Shown in pieces: positions 36,937 through 48,365 of a DNA stretch of 64,000 bases. A program made the position numbers and the translations under genes. The stretch is taken from the NCBI GenBank assembly GCA_016800925.1, contig JABCPU010000191.1, forward strand, positions 1 to 64,000, given 5' to 3'. This DNA is from Suillus spraguei (taxonomy: Eukaryota; Basidiomycota; Agaricomycetes; Boletales; Suillaceae). The notes under the pieces were generated by a model, which saw only the letters and a program-made list of their open reading frames with translations, did no database searches and had not been told where the DNA came from. Each line of letters begins with the position of its first letter. Position 1 is the first letter of the stretch.

Positions 36937-38378
36937 TGTTACAAACTGGGGTGGGATCACCAGCGACAGTGACAAGACACAGACAGTCTGCTGGGAAGTT
37001 CGACTATGTTCAAAAGAGAACGAGGACTACTACTTAGGAAAGGTTCCAAGTAGGATCAAGGGTTCTGTCAAAGAGTCGCGACTCTAAGACGATCGGTAGA
37101 ATAGAGACTAAGGCTAAGGAGTGCTTAGACTTAGAGATGATTCAGACGACTTAGGTTGGAGACCTAAGCGAAGGATATTCCAGGTAAAACCCAGTAAGAT
37201 TAAAGTAAAGTATACAAGCGTAATACAATGTGCTTAAATAAGCCATTATGTGCGCATGGACCAAGAAAGACATGAGAATGTAAGTGCGTTGTAACGAACA
37301 TATTGGCGCTGGGCTTAAAACCCCATATTTTGACACTCGTCTCACGTCTACAGGAGTTACCACTAGTCCATGGCCTTCTTACCCCTTTAGCAGTACCAGC
37401 GGCATCCCATGCTTACTGCACACTGTACCGACTGCCACACCACGTTCCACGAACCAATGTCCTTCCATGTCCTTGCTGCATCCACATAGCTCCATTTGGT
37501 GCATAGTTTGTTTTCTGTTCGTTATCACTGATTCCACGGCAAGTGTTATTACATGTTGCCTCGTGCTGCAGCGCCTCGCGCTATGTTTACTTATGGCGGT
37601 TACTACACTCCAGCGCTACTGATCTCGCCTAGAGTATTCCGAGTACATACAAATTAGGATATAAGCACCGCGTACCCCACATGATACAGTACCTGATTTT
37701 ACACCATTGCACGTACTATAGGTCAGGATTATTGTCTAGCTCTGGATCAACCCAGTAGTAGACATAGTCTTTAAAGTTCCCTTATTGCTCGTTAATACAT
37801 CATGCTTGTTCTCTGTTACCGCCGGCATACCGCTGGATTTTTGATTGTTACTTTTGACTGAACTTCTCATGCTCCGCTACTTTACTGCTGAAAGCACCGC
37901 GGACTTCTTTACTGTTTCTTTGCACCGCTCACAACCTTACCGCTACCGCTGAGACCACCGCTCGACATCGCTCACTAGACGCAACTGTTACTGACTTTAT
38001 CTCGACGATGGTAGCACCGCTATGCACGACGCTAGTTCCGGTGGTATCATCGCTGACCGCAGCAACTTACCGCTGACTTGGACGCTTGTTTCGCAAATAA
38101 GTTAGACTCGAACTTGACCATACTAAACAGGCATCCCCCTTTAGGATCGAACGCTCTTGTTCTTACAAGTGAAGCAGACTAGACAGAGTGCAAGACTAAC
38201 ATACTAGTTTAGGCAGTGGTTTATCTACAGCCCAAGCTAGGTTGTATCTTTACAGCTTATCCAAAGTAGGAAGGCAACTATAGTACAGATGCGTGAGCAT
38301 ATAAGTCAGAGTCGTGTTACGTAATATACAAAGTAAAGATGGGACGGAAAATGAATAGGGGCACGTACAATTGTAACA
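36937..38378 (+). repeat. solo LTR type 1 with nested LTR
   Basis: Starts TGTTACAAACTGGGG and ends ACAATTGTAACA. Flanking bases CGTGT and CATGT are an imperfect 5-bp target duplication. Homologous copies lie at 45403-45875, 52522-52996 and, inverted, at 50806-51271. The left part runs 36937-37289 and the right part 38255-38378; a type 2 LTR is inserted between. Confidence 0.8.
37290..38254 (+). repeat. solo LTR type 2, nested in LTR type 1
   Basis: Starts TGTAACGAAC and ends TTGTATCTTTACA. It splits the type 1 LTR exactly between GTGCG and TATCC of the intact copies. The interior is rich in ACCGCT words. Partial relatives lie at 44365-44750, 44752-45402 (inverted), 49335-50440 and 52997-53400. 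Confidence 0.75.
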
Positions 38379-38415
38379 CATGTAGACTTCATCCTTGAGC
38401 TCGTGAATCCTCACC

Positions 38416-39846
38416 ATGGAGTCCTTACCTGAAGTCTTTCCAGGGCTTTGTTTTCAACATGCACCACACCATCATTACAAAATAATACAGTATGCGGTCC
38501 TCCTACTCAGTATCCTCATCCATGCCTCAGGCAGTCTTGTAGTGTCTATACACTCAAAGGACCCACAGCCCTATCATACATCACTGCTATCTGGCGAAGC
38601 TTGGGTGATTGAACTACTCACTGGTCATCCAGAATGCATTCATTGTGAACTCGGAGTGCATACCCATGTTTTTGTGAAGCTCACATCAGAGCTGCATGCC
38701 CTTGGATATTCTGATTCCAAGTTTGTCTCCCTTGAGGAGCAACTTGCCATATTCCTATACTCTGCTGTCACTGGTCTGTCTATTAGGCACATTGGAGAAA
38801 TGTTTCAGCATTCTAATGAGACAATATCTTGGTGAGTGTTGTATTTTCATTGACTGGACTCATTCGTCTAACTACACATCTAGATACTTTTGAAGAATGC
38901 TCCTTATTTTCTCGACCCCGCTGTTCTATTCAAATTACGTGCACCTACCATCAGATGATGTCATTTCCTGGAGAATTCATCAGAATCCTAAATTCTGGCC
39001 CTTTTTTAAGGATGCCATCAGTGCACTTGATGGGAGTCATATCCACACTGCACCTCCTGCATTTGAACGTGCTGCCTACTGTGATCGCAAAGGCCTTATC
39101 TCTCAAAATTGTTTGTTCGCATGCAACTTCAACATGAATTTCACCTATACTCTCACTGGTTGGGAGGGATCTGCCACAGATGCATGTGCTTTCGAGGATG
39201 TGTATACCAAAGACCTTCATATCTCTGAAGGCAAATAATTTCTCGCTGATGCTGGATATCCTTTATGCCATGGACTTCTGATCCCCCACCATGGTGTCCA
39301 GTATCACCTTGCTGAGTGGGGGTAAGCAAGCATTAGGTAAGCCTGTGTTCTTCTGAATATCATCTCTGGGGTACTGACATTGACAGTAGACCATCTAATA
39401 AAGAAGAACTCTTTAATCTTCATCACACCATGGCAAGGAACATTATTGAATGCGTTTTTGGGGTCTTGAAACATCACTTTCACATTCTCACGCTTGCACC
39501 AAGGTATAACTTAGACGTTCAAGCACAAATTCCAGCTGCTCTATGTGCAATTCATAACTTCATACGCCAGCATGACCCATGGGAGGGTCCTCCCCCCAAT
39601 ACCAACTCAGATGAGGATCTGGCCAAGGGCGAGGCTGAGCCACTGGACACAGCGATACATGAGGAAGAGATGCCAGACAATGAGATGAGGAATTTGTGCA
39701 ATCGTATCGCTGAAGGTATGTGGGCTCAATATATGCAAACATTGCATCAATGAGTGCTAGCACATGGTGATGATGTAGACAAAGAAGACTTGGTATCTGA
39801 ATTTGATAATGATGAGCTTGCAGATGAGGATGAAGGTGCAGACTAG
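38416..39846 (+). pseudogene. Harbinger DDE_4 transposase, two in-frame stops
   Basis: Coding segments: an N-terminal part to SIRHIGEMFQHSNETIS, an intron, then DAISALDGSHIHTAPPAFER (first Asp), a stop, FLADAGYPLCHGL (second Asp), a second intron, and ARNIIECVFGVLKHHFHIL (Glu), followed by LCAIHNFIRQHDPWEG and an acidic tail. This is the DDE_Tnp_4 catalytic triad of PIF/Harbinger elements. Stops occur after ARYF-like position 38890 (TGA) and at 39236-39238 (TAA). The gene is dead but well preserved, so inactivation is fairly recent. Confidence 0.82.
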
Positions 39847-40079
39847 GGCAATTTTATTCATGCAATAGGAATAGGTCATACATGTATACAATCCAATACT
39901 ATATGATTTTGAGACCAACAGTGATGGTGGGACAACAGACAACAACAAAGTAAAAAAAAAACATGTGAGACAATGATGAGAACACAACAACAACAAAGTA
40001 AAAAAAAACATGCAAGATGATGATGAGAACACAGCGTGATACAGGATGAACAATGGATAAGATATTAGCATCACATCTG

Positions 40080-42075
40080 CTTTGCCATGTGAGAGTGAAG
40101 AAGCACCTTGACATATGTAAGAACAATGTGCGGCGGGTGGGCTCTGCACATAAATTTCCATCGCCTGCTCGTTTCTCGTAAATATGAGTAACAACTGGCC
40201 TAGCTTCTCTTTAGACACTCCAGCATCCTCTGTCTGCACAATAGCTATAGCATGATTAAGAGTTGTGGCCAAGGGGGGAGGAGGAGGAGGAGGAGGAGGA
40301 AAAGGAGATGCAGTGACAGCCTTTTCAAGGATATCACCAATGCAGTTGATGGAACCTTGCATTCCAACAACTGCAGTGGCAGGTGTGAGCTTTGCCCCTT
40401 GTGTTGCACTGGTCATAATTGGGACTGAATTATCGATATGGTGTCCAGATCATGACTTCTTTGCAGGATGGGGTTCTGATACCAATGTGGTGGATGCCAT
40501 GGGGCCTGCAAGTGATGGATGAGTAGATGTGACAGATGTCATATACCATACATTTGATCTCAGATCCAATTGATCCTGCTTCTGTCCAGTCCACAGATCC
40601 TATCCAGACCACTCATCCAAAACTTCCTACTTCTTGCACTCTAACTCCCTTGTGGACATCTGTGTCTACCTCCTTTCAGCAATCCTCCTGTCTCTGGTAT
40701 TCTGGCTATGTATATTTCCATCCTGCTTATTGATCTGCTGTGCATTTACTAATAGACTTCCGTTATACATTGTACATAGCCCTCGGTCCCAGACTCGTTG
40801 ATTATCCATGCCAGTTACTTACAGTATATAAATCACTTGTAAATCTCCATAGAACCTTAGTTCAAATATCATCTTAGATTCTACTCATTCTGTTCCTCCA
40901 GGACTTGAGTTCCTTCTGACTCTAGTCACCTTCCGAGACTTAGGATTGAATCCTATAGTCTAATATCTCCAGCTCTACCTTCAAGTAGTCCACCTCCATT
41001 AGTTTCTAGTTAGGACTCTGTCCGACACTAGCCTTGTACCTCATTCCATTCCTATGTTCTGGATAACCTTCAGACGTGACATATCTGTTACCTTTGGACA
41101 TCTGGATCCATCATACGACCACCTTCAGATGTATATTTTACCTCTGAGATAAGGGGCACTACTCAGAAAAGGGGCACAGTGTATGAACTGAGGCCAAAGC
41201 CCTTCAGATCTTTTACCTTTTGAGTACGGTCTTAACAACAGATGTGAATGATTTGACATCAAATGATGCATCATCATGCATGCATTTGCCAGTGCCAAAA
41301 CTAGACCCAATATTGGAAGGAGGCACAATGGGAAGGCAGGGGAAAGTGAAGTTGGTATTGCAAGCAGTTTCTATGGTGGCACCAAGAGTATTAGTACTCA
41401 AGCTGGCAGTTGATGCGATGAAGGTTGTGACAGCAGTGGCAATGATATCCTGGGCTCCAGGCCCAGGATCAATGAGTACTGGAGCTGCAGCTGCAGCTGC
41501 ATGAAAGGTGTGGCTGCCCTGGGCACCAGTGCTGTGCAGTAGAAGTTCAGCTACCTTGTCATAGAATATCCATCCAACATTGGCAAATTGCCACAATGCA
41601 CTCCAGGATGTCTGTGAAGTATTAGAGTATGATAGGTGACTTTGGCCAGGGGGACATACACTTGATCCAACGTAGCTGTTGAATACCTCCATTGCAGCTG
41701 CTCCATGGATTCCTGCTCCATTTACACTGTCACAATGAGCTCTCGAGACACTGTGATAGTTTTGAATCTCTTGGTATGTTGCTTTGAGCTAGTATAGGGG
41801 TTATTATTAGTAGAACAGGACTTAGACGATGTACTCACTGAGTTCCATTTATTCTTGCAGTGTTTGCTCATCTTCAGAGGGCCTGAAGTTAGTATGTTGG
41901 CCTTTGCAAGGGCTGCAGCAGCAGCAGTAAATGTAGCAGCCTTGTAATTCCCACCATCCCCAGCCTCAGAGATGTTTGTGAGCAAGTGATTGAGCAGGGC
42001 ATTGGTCTCTGCTACATTCCACTGTGCTTTTGGTTTACCTAGAGCAGCACTGGTGGTAGATGGTTCAGTAGCCAT
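40080..42075 (-). pseudogene. Harbinger Myb/SANT-like ORF, split by an LTR
   Basis: From 42075 leftwards: KAQWNVAETNALLNHLLTNI, then MSKHCKNKWNS, an intron (GTGAGT to TACTAG), LKATYQEIQNYHSV, a second intron, and FANVGWIFYDKVAELL with GSHTFHAAAAA. This is the Myb/SANT-like DNA-binding partner of Harbinger transposases. The reading stops at 41237, where a solo LTR begins, and resumes at 40531 with STHPSLAGPMASTT, IGDILEKAVTASPFPP and LGQLLLIFTRNEQ. A TGA lies near 40455. A GGA microsatellite at 40276-40300 encodes a proline run. It converges with the transposase gene. Confidence 0.75.
40537..41237 (+). repeat. solo LTR type 3 (Ty3/gypsy) with 5-bp target duplication
   Basis: Starts TGTCATATACC and ends GGTCTTAACA (701 bp). 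A perfect target duplication ACAGA lies at 40532-40536 and 41238-41242. A relative in the opposite orientation lies at 47634-48365 directly beside a gypsy integrase, which assigns the family; a 5' fragment is at 44183-44364. Confidence 0.9.
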
Positions 42076-42615
42076 TAGAACAGTAGTAAATTGGCCACAG
42101 ATGGATACAACAGTGACCACTGATGAATAGATCAGCTTGCAGAGGTGAGGGTCAAGCCAATCTATATTGTGGTGCTGGTCAGTAGATAGAGAAGGTTTGA
42201 GCTCCACCTGGCTGAAGGAGGATGCCAGTGCAATTCACATTTTGCCAAATGTACATATTGGCAAATATGCCCCAACATCAAGTTGCCGAACTGACTCTTA
42301 AGCTTCAAGCTTCCAGTTAGACAACTCAATGCCAACAGATCGAGAGCACAGTGCAGAGAGTCAAAGTTGACTGTGCCGGTGCTATGCTGAGGTGTGACTT
42401 GATGTGACCATATCTTGCAAATTAGCAGTCAGACCTTGAATTTTCTTGGCTTTCATCCGACACCACACCACAAAATCCTAAAAATAAGAAAAAATCAGAT
42501 CTATATAGAAGCGGTACAAATCTACAACACCCTAAATTCATGGAAGATGATATGAAGTGATTGCCGAGCTACAAAATATTTGCTGAAATGTTGCAGATTA
42601 CCCGGAATGATAGTA

Positions 42616-43730
42616 CCAGTCCCAGGATTGGCATCAGCAAAAGACCCATAATTCTTGCTTGTTTGATGCTAACAGTGAGCTTACGACACTGCTAATGGAG
42701 CAATGTGATTGGTGGAAAAAGCAGTATATATAAATTATGAACTACCTGCCCTGACTATACTATATTTGTGTTGTTTCAAACAACTTTTCAACTCAGTTTG
42801 AGCAGGAGATCTCTCTTAGATGGCCCCTTATTGATCACTTGAGTCTTGCTAATGCCATGAGAAAAAAGGATTTGCCACCCCTCCCATTCACAATGTCCAC
42901 TGGTTCATGGATATGACATAAACCTTGCTGTCAGAGGTTAAGAAAGATGGGACTCACTCAATTCTGCTTCAAATGTGGATGTTCGACCTCGTAATGATTT
43001 TTCGTAGAGAGAGGATTGTATCTATGCTAAGAATTTTGTGTTTGATTGGCTAGAAATGTGAGTTTTGTTTTGTGAAAGTGCCAACTTCTGTGGGGTGCCG
43101 ATTACATTGGAAGGATAGGGCTCGAGAGGATATGGTACCTGCAATTTTCCACCCTTGGCAGCACTTTGATGATGTTCCCACGGTATGTCAGACCCTGTTA
43201 TTATGTAGGGAATATATGGTCTAAGAGACCTCCTCCTTCCAGATGCCTCCCTCTAGTTTTGCAGGGCTGAGTAGATCTCCCTCAAGAGGATACATGCTGA
43301 CCCTCCTGACAGAGGGTGAGTGCAGTCTCCTAGATGTTTCTTATCGAGCCTCCTCACAGACTTCTCTCCAGATGTCACTTGACGAGGGTCATGTGTTGTT
43401 ACCTCTGTATGTCAATGCGCCCAATGTTTGACAAGTGTGATCGCAGATGTTTTCAGGAGCCTCTGGAGTTCATGTTTTTCTATATATACTTCTATCACAC
43501 AATTTGAATGTTTTTTTTCCTTCTCATGGAATGAGGCCTGATTTGCATACAAAATGATGCATTGGCAGGTATTATGGTACTTAGATTCAAAAGGACAAGG
43601 TAGATACGTCAACATTCAATGGCAAGTGCAGCAACAAGAGAGGGCAGAAATGCAGGCTCAATGTATAGCTACATGACAAAACAACCCAATATATACGCGG
43701 TGGGTTACCTGGATGCAGCCAAACATTTTG
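42616..43730. other. unassigned, AT-rich
   Basis: A TATATATAAAT stretch near 42727 and a CT-rich tract suggest a promoter. No recognisable coding sequence follows. Short frames at 42870-43010 and 43243-43431 carry no domain. It may be another decayed element. Confidence 0.35.
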
Positions 43731-43734
43731 ATCA

Positions 43735-44155
43735 AAAATGAGGCCTGCGAGCCTAAGGAGCTCGTCCTCCATCTTCCTGGTCCTTAGAATACTTGTTAGG
43801 ATACTCATGCCCATACCCATGCTCATATCTGCCTCCTGGTCCAAAATATGCACTGCTCAGAGGGTGCCAATAACTCTTGACATATCCACCTCGAGGGTCA
43901 CGGTAGGGAGCATCATGATAACCACCATGATACTAAGGCTGAGGACCATGGGGGGGCGGGGGAGCATGAGGTATGTGAGGATCATGGTAATATTCGGGCA
44001 GCAGGTAATGGGCAAAGCCATGTCCATAGCGTGATGGCATTGGACCCCTTGGGCATGGACCATACATTCCTGGTTTAATGTCTGCATCATGCACCCGCAT
44101 CATGGAGCGACTCTTAACATTAAAGTCTCCATCAGTAGGCGCAGCTGCCATCTCT
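43735..44155 (-). pseudogene. His/Pro/Gly/Tyr-rich low-complexity coding remnant
   Basis: Read leftwards one frame gives MYGPCPRGPMPSRYGHGF, HIPHAPPPPHGPQP, a TAG stop near 43934, and then YHGGYHDAPYRDPRGGY and GGRYEHGYGHEYP to a stop near 43757. The composition resembles proline-rich tails of transposase ORFs, as at 36422-36703. No domain is visible. Confidence 0.45.
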
Positions 44156-44182
44156 GACTCGGTATGCTCATGATGGGATCTG

Positions 44183-44364
44183 TCATATACCGTACATTCA
44201 GGTCTAGATCAGATCTGATCCATGGACATCCAGACACCCAATCTCTACATCCCAGTCCACCCATCCAATCCAGTTCACATATCAAATCCACCAATCCACT
44301 CAGATCCATATCCATCCATATCCAATCCATATCCATATCCAACCCAATCCATCCATCCAATGTA
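44183..44364 (+). repeat. LTR type 3 fragment with CCAT-rich simple repeat
   Basis: Begins TGTCATATACCGTACATT, like the solo LTR at 40537, then becomes a pyrimidine-rich run of ATCCA words to 44360, where it is cut by a type 2-like LTR. Confidence 0.6.
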
Positions 44365-45402
44365 GCGAACAAAGTCATGCTGACCATGAAAGTGCTGTTT
44401 TACACAAGTGTCTCATTACTGTCTACAGTGGCTACTGAGAAATCCCCTATAGCGAGCATTAGCCTTTCTGCTTCGCTGGTACCATTTTTGCTCCATGGAT
44501 CCTTGCCCTTTACCAAATCTTGCTACCAATGTCCTCCTGTCCATTCCATTTCCATCTAGATCCATTGGTGCATAGCATATTCATTTCTGCCGTTACTAAA
44601 GCTACAGCAAGACTTACAATACCTTCTGTGACACCACTTGCTCGCTGCATGCCTCTTTGCTAAAATCACGTAGTATATCTTTATTTCGCTCCCATTCTCG
44701 CTATGTATTCCAGCCGTTCATGGTACATGTTAAAAGGACTCTTTGCACATACCGGTGTAAAGATACAACCTAACCTGGGCCATAGATAAACTACCTCCTT
44801 AGTTAGTATGTGTGGTCTTGCGCTCCGTCTAGTCTGCTTCACTTGCAAAACAAGAGCGTTCGACCCTAAAGGGGGATGCCTGTTAGTATAGTTAAATCCA
44901 AGTCAAACCAGTGAGTGAAAGTAGTGTTGTAGTCAGCGGTAAGTTGCCGTGGTCAGTGGTGATGCTGCCAGAACTAGCATAGTAAGGAGTGGTACTAGCG
45001 TCGTTGAAACCAAGTCAGTAACAGTGTTGTCGAGCAAGTGGTGATGAGCAATGATATCAGCGGTAGTGGTAAGGTTGCAAGTGGTGCAAAGAAACAGTAA
45101 AGAAGGCCGCAGTACTTTCAGCAGTAAAGTAGCAGTGCGTGAGAAGTTCAGTCAAAATAGGAATCAAGAGTCCAGCAGTAACGGTGAATGAGCATAATCA
45201 ATTAATGAGCAGTAAGGAAAATTTAAAGACTAAGTCTACTACTGGGTAGATCCAGAGCTAGACACTAATCCTGACCTATAGTACAGTGAAAATAAGGTCA
45301 TATCATGCGGGATACATGGTGCTTATATCCTAAATTGTATGTACTCGGAATGCTCTAGGCGAGATCAGTAGTGCTCAAGTGCAGTAACCACCATATGTAA
45401 AC
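44365..45402. repeat. LTR type 2-like fragments, direct then inverted
   Basis: 44365-44750 begins TGTAGCGAAC and aligns with the start of the element at 49335. From about 44752 the sequence is the reverse complement of the right two thirds of the type 2 LTR at 37590-38254 (starts TGTAAAGATACAACCT). The two halves in opposite orientation indicate rearrangement. The inverted part stops where a type 1 LTR begins. Confidence 0.65.
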
Positions 45403-45875
45403 TGTTACGACTGGGATGGCGTCACCAGCGACAGTGAAAAGACACAGCCGGTCTGCTGGGAAGTTCTACAATGTCCAGAAGAGGACAAGGTGAAAGTACA
45501 AGGAACACGTTCCGAGTACAATCAAGGGTTCGGCCTCAAAGACAAGTCTAAGAGGTTCTACGAGAATAGAGACTAAGGCTAAGGAGTGCTTAGACTTAGA
45601 GACAATTCAAGACGACTTAGGTTGGAGACCTAAGCGAAGGAGATTCCAGGTAAAACCCAGTAAGATTAAAGTAAGGTATACAAGCATAATACAATGTGCT
45701 TAAATAGGTCAATATGTGCGCACGGACCAAGAGAGACATGGGAACGTAAGTGCGTATCCAAAGAAGGAAGGCAACTATAGTACAGATGCGTTGACCATAT
45801 GAATCAGAGTCATGTTACGTAATATACAATGTAAAGGGAGAAAGAGAATGAATAGGGGTACATATGATTGTAACA
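45403..45875 (+). repeat. solo LTR type 1
   Basis: Starts TGTTACGACTGGG and ends GATTGTAACA. Flanks TAAAC and AGGGC do not match, and the two sides belong to different elements, so it arose by recombination or its surroundings were rearranged. Confidence 0.8.
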
Positions 45876-46333
45876 AGGGCATGAGCAAGTGCATGGATTG
45901 CATTGCATGAACGCTCAAACAAAGCACGATAGAATGCGAGTAGGTCTGTAGAAATGGCCATGTGTGGTTGAGAGGGAGCAGTAGGAAAGAGGCCATGGTG
46001 AAGGAGGACTTGCAAAAGTGTTGAACATTGGCAGGCCAGTACATCAATAGAAAGGAGACCTGGAATTGTCAATTAAGGCGGCAGATGAGAAATGGACTAC
46101 TTATGGTCAAAAAAGAGGCAAAATATGGAAAATTGTTGATGTGTACAACTAGTATGGCTTGCACAAGCAGATATGACTGGATGGACTTCTGGAAGGGCAC
46201 ACCCATGTGTCCTTGTAGAATATTTGAGATGAGGATCTACCAAGGTCAGTATAAGCACTTTCCAAGTGTTATATAGATTGTTTGCCATCTTGTTGGGCAA
46301 GAGACAGCAATGCCCAAGGTCTATCTTAGGCAC
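45876..46333 (-). pseudogene. KDZ transposon CxC1-type cysteine-cluster fragment
   Basis: Leftward reading: LTLVDPHLKYSTRTHG, CASHTSCTHQQFSIFCLFFD, a stop, then LTIPGLLSIDVLACQCSTLL, HHGLFPTAPSQPHMAIS and TDLLAFYRALFERSCN. This order matches the cysteine cluster found N-terminal to Kyakuja-Dileera-Zisupton transposases of mushrooms. It is cut by the LTR at 45875; the transposase core is absent. Confidence 0.6.
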
Positions 46334-46900
46334 GGACTAGCAGTATGGTCAATATCCATTGGGGCTTGAGATTCAGCACATGTTGAGTTAGAGCTGGGGG
46401 TTTCAGGAGGGGATATTGGAAAACATCATAGAGGCATGTATGAGGTAAATGGGGAGGTGCAGAGGTCCCAGGGAGGTGCTGGAGAGGGTCGCAAGAGGTT
46501 GCAAGGCATATTATGTGTGTGCTATAAATAGAACATTCACGAGGCTGGGTCTGCGAGACTATATAATGCCTACATAATAATACCATCTAAGAGACTTTGA
46601 TTGATACCAAGAACTAATGCCTGAGGTGCAATTTTTAGACTCCATGCTTTGCCTGCCAAATCTCTCCAAGATTGATCATCGACTACTAAAAGATTTCCAC
46701 CTCTCAAAAAGATGTATGTCAGACTGGTTGTGAGTCTAATTGACAATGACATTTTATGTAAAATTGAGTAGCCATTTTAGAAAATGATATCACAAATTCG
46801 TACCACAGGCTCCCAAGATATACATAATCTGTGTCTGTGCAAACCACCAGGTTGTAAACACAGATAAACACAAACCGTAAGCTCCCTGCAGGTGCATCCC
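46334..46900. other. unassigned
   Basis: No recognisable gene. A 60-residue minus-strand frame at 46570-46752 has no domain. Possibly remaining flank of the KDZ element. Confidence 0.35.
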
Positions 46901-47116
46901 TTTAAATTATTATAACATGTAGCACAAGTCTAGGATGGTATGGTTTGGAGTTGTTTCAACTGACCAGTTTCTGTGAATGTTCACATCGTGCACTTTCCCT
47001 TGGTATATCATATATATCATATAAGGAATTACCACACATAAGGTCAATGCCATTCCTTCTATTGCACATCACCCATAATGGATATTCCTAGTGTGGAGAC
47101 ACAGCAGATGTGAGCG
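46900..47116 (+). pseudogene. DUF6533 copy D, promoter and first exon only
   Basis: The promoter region and exon 1 (MDIPSVETQQM, then a GTGAGC donor) match DUF6533 copy A at 32880-33020. They share the GCCATTCCTTCTATTGCACA leader. The match ends just after the donor. The 3' half of a DUF6533 copy lies at 55215, beyond the transposon cluster. Confidence 0.7.
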
Positions 47117-47633
47117 ATACATATGCTGTTGAATCTGCACAAATATTATGTGTGCCCCCCCGAAATGAAATGTGTTGCCCTGAAAACTACATATTGTGTC
47201 GCCCCAAAAGAAAATGAAAAGTGTCACACCAACAATTCAGATTGTGGACTTGTATAGACTTGTATGTATACTAGACTATTTCACTTTTTCTCCTCTGTAA
47301 GTTGAGTTACCATTGCTTTACATCAGCCTATACTGTCATATTGATACATTCAAACTGGACTATTATTCATAAATTCATATACATAATCCTGTGTAATTGT
47401 CCACTGTCCAGTTGGATGTATCACAATGGAGAATTATTTTCAGTAGCTTCTGGCACTTGCCATGCTTACAAACCACCACCTGACTGGGGGTTGAAACAGA
47501 AATCCCTGGAATAGTGAAATCTGGTTGGTCAAATCTTCCCTCTGGCAGCATCAAGAAGTTGATGTTAACATTAGATCTCGATATACCTGATGCATCTTTG
47601 ATTACTAGTCAACATGCTACAGCCTAGTGCTAC
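47117..47633. other. unassigned, possible DNA-element end
   Basis: The first 110 bp contain a run of seven C and three similar words (TGTGCCCCCCCGAAA, TGTTGCCCTGAAAA, TGTCGCCCCAAAA), perhaps a terminal region of an unknown element. Nothing else is seen. Confidence 0.3.
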
Positions 47634-48365
47634 TGTTAAGACCATACTCAAAGGGTGAAAGATCCGAAGGGCTTTGGCCTCAGTCTGTGCACTGTACCCC
47701 TTTCCCGAGTAATGCCCTTTATTTCACAGGGTAGGTATACATCCAAAGATCCAGAAGGAGTTGCGTGACAGATCCGGACGTCTGAAGGTATCGGATATGA
47801 TACGTCTGAAGGTTATCCGGAACGTAGAGATGGAACAAGGATTAAGGCTAGTCTCAGAACGAGTTCCTAACTAGAAACTAACAGAGGTAGATTATCTGAA
47901 GATAGAGGCGGAGATATAGACTAAAGGAATCAATCCCAAGTCTTGGAAGATGACTAGAGCTGGAAGTAACTCAAGCCCAGAGGAAAGGATGAGCAGAATC
48001 TAAGATGATATTTGAACTAAGGTTCTACGGAGATCTACAAGTGGTTTATGTATATACTGTAAGTAACTAGCACGGATAATCAATGAGTCCGGGACCGAGG
48101 GCTATGTACGAGGTATAACGGAAGTCTATTAGTTAATGCACAGCGGATCAGTAAGCACAAGTCGGAAATGAAACACAGGTAACGGATCAATGAAACAGGA
48201 CGGAAATATACACAGCCAGAATACTAGAAACAGGAGGAATGATGAAAGGAGATAGACACAGATATCCACAAGGGAGTTAGAGTGCGAGAAGTGGGCACTT
48301 TTGGATGGGTGATCTGGACAGGATCTGTGGATCAGATGGAAGTAGGATCGATCAGATCAGATCGG
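47634..48365 (-). repeat. LTR type 3 of a Ty3/gypsy element
   Basis: Reverse complement of the solo LTR at 40537-41237, outer end TGTTAAGACC. It directly follows the leftward integrase reading, so it is the element's 3' LTR. Its inner end has lost the first 20 or so bases at the junction. Confidence 0.8.

Larger units (their letters stand above)
36810..42298. mobile_element. PIF/Harbinger-like DNA transposon inside the pogo element
   Basis: Inverted repeats of about 90 bp (AGAGTCAGTTCGGCAACT at 36810, and inverted ending at 42298) bound the element. They extend to the CCTTCAGCCAGG word at 36900 and 42207. It contains two convergent genes, a DDE transposase (+) and a Myb/SANT-like protein (-), the two-gene arrangement of Harbinger elements. 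I could not confirm the expected 3-bp target duplication. LTRs have inserted at 36937 and 40537. Confidence 0.65.
35005..42615. mobile_element. pogo/Tc1-mariner-type DNA transposon carrying nested insertions
   Basis: A 26-bp terminal inverted repeat beginning CTATCATTCCGGGTAATCT lies at 35007-35032 and, inverted with one mismatch, at 42588-42613. It is flanked on both sides by TA (35005-35006 and 42614-42615), the target duplication of the Tc1-mariner/pogo superfamily. The matching DDE_1/CENP-B-like coding remnant lies inside at 35483-36703. Everything between about 36810 and 42298 is a second element inserted into it. Length with insertions is 7.6 kb. Confidence 0.75.

Noticed and set aside
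45403..45875. Target duplication around the type 1 LTR
   Set aside because: Flanking pentamers TAAAC and AGGGC differ and the sides belong to different elements.
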